Shown here: positions 1-6,145 of the stretch, in pieces
Layout of the letters: each line of letters starts with the position of its first letter
Position numbering within the stretch: the first letter of the stretch is position 1
Source: an uncultured Lachnospiraceae bacterium
GTDB taxonomy: Bacteria > Bacillota_A > Clostridia > Lachnospirales > Lachnospiraceae
Direction of reading: 5' to 3'
Length of the DNA: 10,588 nt
Assembly (NCBI GenBank): GCA_902773195.1
Contig: CACYDL010000211.1
Coordinates: 1 to 10,588, forward strand
The notes under the pieces: generated by a model
What the model saw: the letters and a program-made list of their open reading frames with translations, nothing else
Databases searched by the model: none
Told to the model about the DNA's origin: nothing
Made by a program: the position numbers and the translations under genes

Positions 1-84
1 GGCGAAGGAATCCTGACGGATCCCGACGGCTACGCCTCCATGACGGTGGAGGAGATCCTGGCGGATCTGTTCAACGAGAACTGA
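1..84 (+). CDS. C-terminal end of an unidentified protein (partial)
   Basis: Frame 1 is open from the window edge and encodes 27 residues ending in TVEEILADLFNEN before a TGA stop. It is followed 33 bases later by a strong intrinsic terminator, and it runs opposite to everything else in the window, so it is convergent with the oleate-hydratase-like gene. The tail is acidic and probably helical. Too little is present to recognise a family, and no function is proposed. That it is coding is inferred from the stop-terminator arrangement and from the protein-like composition. Confidence 0.6.
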   Translation, partial: GEGILTDPDGYASMTVEEILADLFNEN

Positions 85-117
85 CCCGTATCTCCGTCTG
101 AAACACACAGCCACAAG

Positions 118-145
118 AATACCGGCCCTCAGGGGCCGGTATTTT
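118..145 (+). terminator. Rho-independent terminator of the leftmost + strand gene
   Basis: An 11-bp perfect stem (AATACCGGCCC pairing with GGGCCGGTATT) closes a TCAG tetraloop, and the 3' arm runs straight into TTTT. It lies 33 bases after the TGA of the + strand gene. On the minus strand the bases after the stem are not T-rich, so it mainly serves the + strand gene and is at best a weak stop for minus strand transcripts. Confidence 0.88.
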
Positions 146-293
146 CAGAGTTACAGTGCAAAACGCGTTGGTAAAAACCGCCGTTTTCGTTGATTTTTAT
201 GTAAACCTGTTGGTGCTTCTTTCCGGTACGGCGGCCGTCCGGGTTCCTCTTTCCCGCGCCTGCGAACCGCGGCGGTCCTTCGGAAAAGCCGTC

Positions 294-2069
294 TCACATC
301 AGGCCGCAGTGCTTCATGAGCTCCATGAGATCCGATCTCCTGAGACGCTTGACCAGCTGCTTCAGGAGCATCCTCTTTCTGAAGCCCAGCTTCATCTCCT
401 TCAGCCGCTTCCCGTCCTGCAGCCTGACCAGGGCGTCCAGCAGCGTCTCCATGTCGAATTCGCCTCTCCAGACCTCCGGCACCGCCCTGTCGATATCCAG
501 CAGCGTGTAGACCGCTTCCATTCCCGTGCGGACCGAGTACTCCGTCGTGAAGGCGGCGTCCCGCGGCGTCTCCGCGTACTGCCCGATGAAGGCGAAGTTG
601 ACGGCTCCCTCCGGCACCACGGCCGGCCGGTCGCCTGGGGACCTGGGCATGAGCATCGACGTGACGTAGGGCATGATCACCGGCACCGTGTTGGCGTGAT
701 GTTCCGCCAGCTCCCGGATCTGGTCCTCCGGCACGCCGAGATGGTAGAGCCACTCCTCGCAGATCTCAAGGCCGCTGCAGTCCTTCATGGTCTTTCCGAT
801 GTAATCTCCCGGCTTGTCCGTGCGGAGTCCGCAGAGCCAGATCACCGCCTGCCCCTGGGGCTGATCCCGGTAGACGGGCTGCCGGTCCACCGTCCAGTTG
901 AGGAGCCAGGAGGAGTCCTTCACCGTCACGACGCCCCCTGTCACCACCTTGCCCGTAAACGGATCCCGCTTACAGACTTTTTTGATATAGGGAATGATCA
1001 TCCGGTCCAGGGTCGTGATCGTGGCGCTCACCCAGTTTGTGTGCTCGGGGGCGCTGAGAAAGACCTCCGGCTTCCCGAAGGAAGGATCCTGCACCGAGAT
1101 TCTCCTCCACAGATCCCAGCCGGTGCCCTCCTGGATCTCCGTGCTGTAGACGGGAGACTCCGTCTGCGAACCCATGCCGGTGTTCTCCGTGCAGCTCCCG
1201 TTGGTGATGAAGACGAGGTCGTCGTCCGTGAGATCGATGCTCTCCTCCTCGCCGTCCCTGATCACGTCGATGCGGTTGGCGTATTTTTTGGAAGTCCCGC
1301 AGTCGAAAATGACGTTGACGACCTTTACGCCGTAATCGAAGACCACGCCGTTTTTCTCAAGGTAGGACATGATCGGGAGAATCAGGGATTCGTACTCGTT
1401 GTACCTTGTGTAGCGCATGGATTTCATGTCCGGCAGCCCGCCGATATGATGGACAAAACGGCGGAGATAGCGCTTCAGCTCCAGGGCGCTGTGCCAGTTC
1501 TCAAACCCCGTCACGCTCCTGAAATAGAGCCAGAAGCCGGAATTCATCGTGTCGGAATCCAGCACCTCCGAGATCTTCCGGTTGTACAGCTCCTCGTCCT
1601 TCAGAAAGAAGAGACGGATGATCTGCTGGGCCCCCGCGTCCGTGAGCTCATACTCCCTGCCCGGCTTCGCGTCCTCCCCGCGGTTCTGGGTCACGCGGCA
1701 GAGGGAGTAGTTCGGATCGCGCTTGTTGAGCCTGTAGATCTCGTCGAGAACGGTCAGCTCCTCGTCCTCGAGGGAAGGGATCGACCGGGCGAGGTCCCAG
1801 AGACACTCAAAGTGATTGTCGAGCTGGCGGTCCCCCCTGGAGACATACCCGATGCTCTCGAACCGGTAGCCGTCGCAGGAGCCGCCCGACAGGGTATTTT
1901 TTTCGAGAATGTGGATCCGGCCGCCGCTCATCCGGGCGTCCCTGACCAGGAAGCAGGCCGCCGAAAGGGCCGCCAGGCCGCTTCCGATGATATAAGCGTT
2001 CTTCCGTTCCGCTCCCTTCGGCCTGACGGGTCTGGCGAACGCCTCATAGTTTCCGCCGGCATAATACAT
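294..2069 (-). CDS. ohyA: Oleate hydratase / MCRA family flavoprotein with Glu-to-Gln change at the catalytic position
   Basis: The protein has 591 residues, the size of S. aureus OhyA. The family uses FAD as a structural cofactor and adds water to cis-9 (or cis-12) unsaturated fatty acids, giving 10-hydroxy acids at the membrane. Visible features are a Rossmann motif GSGLAA at 29-34, the ILE then GGS.DG segment near 55-67, the FECLWDL.RSIPSLE signature at 87-101, and a strongly basic C-terminal tail (about 555-591) like the membrane-binding helices of OhyA. The catalytic tyrosine, Y201, is present in the ELKRYLRRFVH segment. The usual RGGRE loop reads RGDRQ (78-82), so the water-activating glutamate is Q82 (codon CAG at 1824-1826). 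Activity is therefore uncertain. The start is ATG at 2069, because AGGAGG lies 8 bases upstream. A GTG three codons earlier overlaps that SD. It is the last gene of a probable operon with the lipoprotein and kinase. No clear terminator is visible downstream. Confidence 0.9.
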   Translation of the reverse strand: MYYAGGNYEAFARPVRPKGAERKNAYIIGSGLAALSAACFLVRDARMSGGRIHILEKNTLSGGSCDGYRFESIGYVSRGDRQLDNHFECLWDLARSIPSLEDEELTVLDEIYRLNKRDPNYSLCRVTQNRGEDAKPGREYELTDAGAQQIIRLFFLKDEELYNRKISEVLDSDTMNSGFWLYFRSVTGFENWHSALELKRYLRRFVHHIGGLPDMKSMRYTRYNEYESLILPIMSYLEKNGVVFDYGVKVVNVIFDCGTSKKYANRIDVIRDGEEESIDLTDDDLVFITNGSCTENTGMGSQTESPVYSTEIQEGTGWDLWRRISVQDPSFGKPEVFLSAPEHTNWVSATITTLDRMIIPYIKKVCKRDPFTGKVVTGGVVTVKDSSWLLNWTVDRQPVYRDQPQGQAVIWLCGLRTDKPGDYIGKTMKDCSGLEICEEWLYHLGVPEDQIRELAEHHANTVPVIMPYVTSMLMPRSPGDRPAVVPEGAVNFAFIGQYAETPRDAAFTTEYSVRTGMEAVYTLLDIDRAVPEVWRGEFDMETLLDALVRLQDGKRLKEMKLGFRKRMLLKQLVKRLRRSDLMELMKHCGLM

Positions 2070-2150
2070 CGCGTGCACCTCCTGTAAATGTCATCTCTTT
2101 GCGGCCGGAGAGGGCCTCCCTGCCGGATCCCTCCTCCGTCCTTCTTCGTT

Positions 2151-3107
2151 TTACGATTCCTCCACCAGATCCATATCCGGCTCGAAGGGCTTGCTCAGAT
2201 CCGTCTGCTGCCGGAAGATGATGCTGCTGTCCCCGTCGACGGCGATCTGGACCGCCGTCACGTCCCGGCAGTTGTCCGTCACGGAATTCACGATGGAGTA
2301 GACCGGGAGCCTCTCGTCCATGTTCAGGGCGTTGGTGACAAAGGTCTGGGTGAGATTCACGTAGCAGATGCCGCCGGCCGTGGAGACGCTGATGATCTGC
2401 GTCGTCACCGGGACGGTCGGGAAGTTGCCCTCCACCTTGGGGCCGGCGATGATGCGCTCGACGATCGCCCACTCCAGAGGCTTGCTGGCGCTGTAATAGA
2501 TCGACCGGGCCTCCCGGTGCAGGGCGGTTCCGTCCTCGTTGGCAAAATAGAGGTTGATGGCGTTGTGCTGGATCGCGTTGATCTGCTTGCCCGCGTCCTC
2601 CACGAAGGAATCCGCGTCCATCACCCCCAGCTCGACCCCGGAGGGCGAGTGGGCCGGCTCGCCGTCGACGGTGAAATAGACCGCGGAGACGTCCTCCAGC
2701 TGGACCATCGTCCTCACGATGCCCGCCCTGGCGAGCACCTCCCGGGTGCTGTCCATCTCCTCGTACTCGGGAGAAAAGTCCAGGGTCAGCACCTTGTTCT
2801 CCAGGGTCTGTCTCTGGAGCTTCACGCTGTCCGGAAGAAGGGTCGTGTACTCCTCGTTTTCCGGGGCGTACTGAAGCAGGGCGATCAGGTCGTCCCTGAG
2901 CTCCTCCTGCGTCCCGGCGCTCCCCTCGTATTCCTTCTTGTAGATCCCGTCCTCTTCGCTGTTCAGATAGCTGACGTACACCTTATATCCGGAACCGCGG
3001 TCGGAGGACTCCGTCTGCCCGCATCCCCACAGGGAGACCGCGCAGAAGGCGGCCGGGAGGACCGCCGCCGCTCTCCTGATTGTCCGTCGTCTCAGAAAAC
3101 CCGTCAA
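2151..3107 (-). CDS. GerMN-domain lipoprotein
   Basis: This is a secreted lipoprotein of about 318 residues. A basic N-terminus (RRRTIRR) and hydrophobic stretch lead to LWGC, a plausible lipobox with the lipidated Cys at 29 (numbered from the TTG start). Tryptophan at -2 is unusual. The mature part holds two repeated alpha/beta units, roughly 42-155 and 180-310. They share the GerMN pattern (INLYFANEDG, then a basic segment, AIVERIIAGP, CYVNLTQTF, and VTAVQIAVDGD). GerMN domains occur in GerM and in LpqB, which partners the MtrAB two-component system; their biochemistry is poorly defined. It follows the kinase by 40 bases, so an accessory role in envelope sensing is a reasonable inference. 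TTG at 3107 is the favoured start, with AAAGAGG 8 bases upstream. GTG at 3116 overlaps this SD and is the alternative (321 residues). Confidence 0.85.
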   Translation of the reverse strand: MTGFLRRRTIRRAAAVLPAAFCAVSLWGCGQTESSDRGSGYKVYVSYLNSEEDGIYKKEYEGSAGTQEELRDDLIALLQYAPENEEYTTLLPDSVKLQRQTLENKVLTLDFSPEYEEMDSTREVLARAGIVRTMVQLEDVSAVYFTVDGEPAHSPSGVELGVMDADSFVEDAGKQINAIQHNAINLYFANEDGTALHREARSIYYSASKPLEWAIVERIIAGPKVEGNFPTVPVTTQIISVSTAGGICYVNLTQTFVTNALNMDERLPVYSIVNSVTDNCRDVTAVQIAVDGDSSIIFRQQTDLSKPFEPDMDLVEES

Positions 3108-3147
3108 TGTTCGCACCTCTTTGTGTATCTCCGGCCGGATCCCCGTC

Positions 3148-4527
3148 TCACAGATCGCGCTCCAGCGGAATTCTCACCATGAACTTCGTCCCGACGTCGA
3201 CCTCGCTCTTGACCTTGATGATGCCGTGGTGCAGGGAAATCGCGCTGCGCGTGATCGCCAGGCCCAGCCCGGTTCCCTCGATCGTCGTCGAGTGGGACTT
3301 GTCGCCGCGGTAGAATCTCTCAAAAATGTGATCGATCTGGTCCTCGGGAATTCCCAGTCCTCCGTCCTCCACCGTCACGTAGAAATACTTCGTGTCGAAG
3401 CGGAGCATGACCTTGACCCAGCCGTCGTCGACGTTGTACTTGATGGCGTTCTCGATCAGGTTGGAGAAGGCCAGCGAAAGCTTCATCTCATCCGCGTCCG
3501 CCACCACCGGCTTGTACTTCTCCATGATGAGGCTGATGCCCCGCTTGTCCGCGATCGGCTTCAGCCGCTTGATGACCCGCTCGAGCAGCTCCCCGATCTC
3601 CAGCTTCTCGAAATTCATCGCCGCGGCCTTCTTGTCCATGCGGACCATGGCCAGGAGGCTGGTGATGATGTTGTTCTCGCGGTCGATCTCCTGGGTGATA
3701 TCCGCCATGAATTCCTGATACAGCTCGACCGGCACGTTGTCCATGCCGTTGAGCGAATCCGCCAGCACCTTCATGGACGTGAGCGGCGTCTTCAGCTCAT
3801 GGGAGACGTTGGACACGAATTCGTTTCGGGAATTGTCGAGGGCGCGGACCCGGGAGAGCATGTTGTTGAAGGCGCCGATGATCTGCTCGGTCTCCGTGTA
3901 GTCAGGCACGGAGATCGCCTCGTCCACATAGCCGTCCGTCACGTCCTCGATGGCGTGGGTGACCTCGCGGAACGGCTTGACCAGCAGATTCGCGATGAAG
4001 AAGCCTCCGATGAGGACCAGGAGGCTGAGGATCGCCACCAGAAGAAGGCCCTCGTTCTCCAGCTCCCGGACGGTCTGGGCGATCTCGTTGGTCGAGACCG
4101 ACGCCACCAGCACGCCCCGGACCTCCTCCGTCGCGGGATCGGTGATCGGGGAGGTCACCTCGATGTAGGCGTTCCTGTTGTCGTAGTAGGTCTCTCCCTT
4201 TCCGTTCAGAAAGCAGCTGATCACCTCCGGCGACACGGAGGTCTTCCCCGTGTCGATATCGAAGGTGTCCTTGATCACGCGGTACTCCGAATCCACGATC
4301 AGCAGCCTGCCGTTGTACACGTTGGACAGAAGGGCCAGCTCCCCGTTCACGAGCCGCGAACCGGGATTCTCCATGTAGCCCTCCTGGAGAATGCCGTTGC
4401 AGAGCATGTCGCACTGGCTCTTCACATTGCTGGTGCGGAGAAAGACCGCGCGGTTTTTGTAGCTCCGGATGACGATCGCCGTCGCCGTGAGCGCAGGAAC
4501 GATACCGATCAGAATCAGCATCACCAT
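3148..4527 (-). CDS. WalK/PhoR-type membrane sensor histidine kinase
   Basis: Order of parts, numbered from ATG 4527: TM1 (3-22), an extracytoplasmic CACHE/PAS-like domain (about 25-155), TM2 (159-181), HAMP (about 180-232), HisKA with phospho-acceptor H243 in SNVSHELKTPLTS, then the ATPase domain with N box NLIENAIKY (356-364), G1 box DGGLGIP (388-394; family usually DTG.GI), F box IFERFYRGD and G2 box GTGLGLAI (418-425). All catalytic elements are present. It should autophosphorylate in response to an envelope signal. No response regulator is beside it in the window. Next in the unit is the GerMN lipoprotein, 40 bases on. ATG 4527 is the first canonical start, but the frame stays open to 4653 and encodes a basic stretch (LKSIRSRLNYIRSLRFRI just before M1) that would fit the cytoplasmic side of TM1. 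CTG 4581 is a possible real start (477 residues), with GAGAGG 12 bases upstream. Confidence 0.93.
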   Translation of the reverse strand: MVMLILIGIVPALTATAIVIRSYKNRAVFLRTSNVKSQCDMLCNGILQEGYMENPGSRLVNGELALLSNVYNGRLLIVDSEYRVIKDTFDIDTGKTSVSPEVISCFLNGKGETYYDNRNAYIEVTSPITDPATEEVRGVLVASVSTNEIAQTVRELENEGLLLVAILSLLVLIGGFFIANLLVKPFREVTHAIEDVTDGYVDEAISVPDYTETEQIIGAFNNMLSRVRALDNSRNEFVSNVSHELKTPLTSMKVLADSLNGMDNVPVELYQEFMADITQEIDRENNIITSLLAMVRMDKKAAAMNFEKLEIGELLERVIKRLKPIADKRGISLIMEKYKPVVADADEMKLSLAFSNLIENAIKYNVDDGWVKVMLRFDTKYFYVTVEDGGLGIPEDQIDHIFERFYRGDKSHSTTIEGTGLGLAITRSAISLHHGIIKVKSEVDVGTKFMVRIPLERDL

Positions 4528-4577
4528 GATCCTGAACCGGAGGCTCCTGATATAATTCAGTCTGGATCGAATACTCT

Positions 4578-4640
4578 TCAGCGTGGCAGTAGTCCTCTCA
4601 TTTTCCCTCGGCCGGCGCGCGGGCCCGCCGTCGTCGTCAT
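4578..4640 (-). other. Possible short leader ORF ahead of the kinase
   Basis: An ATG at 4640 opens a 20-codon frame, with a second in-frame ATG at 4601 preceded by GAGGGAAA. It ends in a TGA (4580-4578) that overlaps the CTG codon at 4581-4579 in the kinase frame (cTGA). The first ATG would be at or next to the predicted transcription start. This could be a leader peptide coupled to kinase translation, or the remains of the true kinase N-terminus after a one-base indel. It could also be chance. Confidence 0.25.
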
Positions 4641-4647
4641 TTCTGAT

Positions 4648-4676
4648 ATCTTACCATAACGCGTCGGATTTTGCGA
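4648..4676 (-). promoter_or_regulatory. Candidate promoter for the kinase-lipoprotein-hydratase unit
   Basis: On the minus strand, TAAGAT (4653-4648) is preceded directly by TGG, giving an extended -10 of the TGnTANNNT form. With 17-bp spacing the -35 would be TCGCAA (4676-4671), a poor match that an extended -10 can tolerate. It lies in the 224-base gap between the serine hydrolase gene and the kinase, about 120 bases before ATG 4527. Assigned by pattern only. Confidence 0.4.
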
Positions 4677-4751
4677 TATCCGTCGTGGGCAGATGCGCCG
4701 GCCGCCCGGGGCGTCCGGGGTCCCCGGAAAACCGTTCTTTCTGTCCCGGCG

Positions 4752-6035
4752 TCACACCTCGGGATCCAGCAGCAGCAGATTTCTGATTTTCCTCACCGGG
4801 GGAATCGTCCCGCATTCCGCCTTCTGCTCCATGAAGATGAACCCCAGGCCATCCTCCGGATAGCCCGCGAAGAAGCACCCCGTCCAGCTGTCCCAGCCGA
4901 ACTCTCCCGGTCTCGTGAGGCCCGCGCACTGTCCCGGATCCTTCATGAGGCGGAAAAGATGGGAGTAGGTATAGCCCTCCAGGCCGAAGTGACGGCGGAG
5001 ACCCTTCTGCTGCTCCGGCGTCAGCTGCCCCGAGAGCATGTATTTCACCGTCCTCTCCTGCAGGATCCTGGTCCCGTCGAGGCAGCCGCCCCCGAGAATC
5101 ATCCTCAGGAAACGCATATAGTCGTCGATGGTCGACACCAGTCCCGCTCCGCCCGACTCGAAGGCCGGCCTCGTCTTCATGTCGTAGAGGACCTCCAGGT
5201 TGTCGCCGCGGAAGGGAAACATCTTCTCCAGGACTTCGGCGGCGTCCGGCGTCCGGCTCCCGCCCGTCTCCGGCTGCGGGCCCGCGCCTCCGCGTCCTTC
5301 CGCCCCGCCTTTATTCTTCGCCTTCCCGCGCGCCAGGCGGCTGTGGTACACGTCCGCCAGACGGTCCTGCTTCTCCTCCGGCACGTAGAAGCCGGTGTCC
5401 TTCATCCCGAGGGGCCCGAAGATCTCCTTCTGCAGGAAATCGCCGAAGCGCATTTTGCTGACCGACTCGATCACGGCTCCCAGCACGTCGGCCGAAAAGC
5501 TGTAATTCCAGAAGGAATCGGGCTCGAACAGCCTCGGGGCGTGCCCGAGCATCCGGGCAAATTCCATCGTCGGGACCGGCCTGCCTTCCTTTCTTCTTTT
5601 TCCGCACTCCATGAGCACCTCCGCGGTCGCCCTGTTGGCGGGATCGAGGCCGGCGCCGTAGGTGAGTCCGGAGGTCATATTGAGCAGCTGCAGAACCGTC
5701 ATCTCCTTCTGGCAGGGGATCTTTTTCCCTTCCTCCACCGTGTAGTCGGCTCCGAAGCCGGGGATCAGCTCCCTGACCGGCTCCCCGAAATCGAGCAGAC
5801 CTCTCTCGAACAGGATCATCGCGGCCGCGGAAGTGACCGGTTTCGTCATGGAAAACAGGCGCATGATGTGATCGCGCCGCAGCGGCACCGCCTTCTCCAG
5901 GTTCGCGTACCCCTCGACGTCGAAGAAAAGCTCCTCCCCGTCCTTCACCGCCAGAAATTCCGCGCCGGCCGTCACGCCGTCCCGGACCGCTTCGCGGATG
6001 ACGTCCCTGATTCTGTTTTTTGTCTCTTCTCTCAT
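4752..6035 (-). CDS. Serine hydrolase, class C beta-lactamase / family VIII esterase type
   Basis: This 427-residue protein belongs to the beta-lactamase-fold hydrolases (PF00144). The nucleophile motif SxxK is S62-M-T-K65 in MRLFSMTKPVTSA. The second motif is Y178-S-F in NYSFSADVLGAVIE, where Tyr is the likely general base and the usual Asn is replaced, as in many family VIII esterases. GGAGLVST (295-302) occupies the region before the third motif. No signal peptide is seen, so it is probably cytoplasmic, which argues against a role in antibiotic resistance. The segment 236-262 is Gly/Lys/Pro-rich and looks like a flexible insertion. ATG 6035 is well supported by GGGAGGTG seven bases upstream. 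It follows the GH3 gene on the same strand but seems to have its own promoter. Removal of an acyl group from an imported sugar is a possible role, inferred only from context. The substrate is unknown. Confidence 0.88.
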   Translation of the reverse strand: MREETKNRIRDVIREAVRDGVTAGAEFLAVKDGEELFFDVEGYANLEKAVPLRRDHIMRLFSMTKPVTSAAAMILFERGLLDFGEPVRELIPGFGADYTVEEGKKIPCQKEMTVLQLLNMTSGLTYGAGLDPANRATAEVLMECGKRRKEGRPVPTMEFARMLGHAPRLFEPDSFWNYSFSADVLGAVIESVSKMRFGDFLQKEIFGPLGMKDTGFYVPEEKQDRLADVYHSRLARGKAKNKGGAEGRGGAGPQPETGGSRTPDAAEVLEKMFPFRGDNLEVLYDMKTRPAFESGGAGLVSTIDDYMRFLRMILGGGCLDGTRILQERTVKYMLSGQLTPEQQKGLRRHFGLEGYTYSHLFRLMKDPGQCAGLTRPGEFGWDSWTGCFFAGYPEDGLGFIFMEQKAECGTIPPVRKIRNLLLLDPEV

Positions 6036-6066
6036 TGCCGCACCTCCCGGTTCTGCCTTATCGCTG

Positions 6067-6102
6067 AAGCTGCCGGCGCGTCAAAGACCGCGCCGGCAGC
6101 TT
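6067..6102 (-). other. Perfect 14-bp hairpin in the leader of the serine hydrolase gene
   Basis: AAGCTGCCGGCGCG (6067-6080) pairs fully with CGCGCCGGCAGCTT (6089-6102) around an 8-base loop. It sits between the GH3 stop and the serine hydrolase start. No T-run follows on either strand (minus strand continues CAGCGATAAGG), so it is not a standard intrinsic terminator. It could stabilise an mRNA end, act as a partial terminator or attenuator for GH3 read-through, or shape the 5' leader of the hydrolase mRNA. The hydrolase SD lies about 20 bases beyond it and is not part of the stem. Confidence 0.7.
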
Positions 6103-6119
6103 ATTATCGCCTTATTATC
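6101..6119 (-). repeat. Direct repeat of GATAATAA at the promoter start region
   Basis: Two identical 8-mers, GATAATAA on the minus strand (6119-6112 and 6108-6101), are separated by GGC, so their repeat period is 11 bp, about one helical turn. The upstream copy overlaps the predicted -10 and the downstream copy covers the predicted transcription start. This is where a repressor operator could sit, though an AT-rich 8-mer repeat may also be chance. Confidence 0.45.
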
Positions 6120-6145
6120 ATACAGTAATCTTTTTGGGTCCTCAA
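6117..6145 (-). promoter_or_regulatory. Candidate sigma-A promoter for the serine hydrolase gene
   Basis: On the minus strand, TTGAGG (6145-6140) and TATGAT (6122-6117) are separated by exactly 17 bases. This gives 4/6 and 5/6 matches to the TTGACA/TATAAT consensus. The -35 overlaps the GH3 stop codon (TGA at 6144-6142). The predicted start near 6110 gives a leader of about 75 bases carrying the hairpin. The match is the best promoter-like sequence I found in the window, but it is a pattern call. Confidence 0.6.

Noticed and set aside
146..293. Region between the + strand terminator and the oleate-hydratase-like stop, searched for a gene or terminator
   Set aside because: Only short mirrored frames and imperfect GC-rich repeats are present. 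No convincing stem with a T-run on the minus strand was found.
4714..4728. GC-rich palindrome TCCGGGG-T-CCCCGGA as terminator of the serine hydrolase gene
   Set aside because: It is a strong palindrome in a GC-rich gap, but no T-run follows on the minus strand and a one-base loop forces partial opening. I could not support a terminator call.
4752..6035. Reading the serine hydrolase as an antibiotic-resistance beta-lactamase
   Set aside because: There is no signal peptide, Y-S-F replaces Y-x-N, and no KTG motif is evident. The protein fits the esterase-like branch better.
6036..6110. Leader of the serine hydrolase gene as a riboswitch
   Set aside because: The leader is only about 75 bases with one simple hairpin. 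It lacks the conserved elements of any riboswitch class I know.
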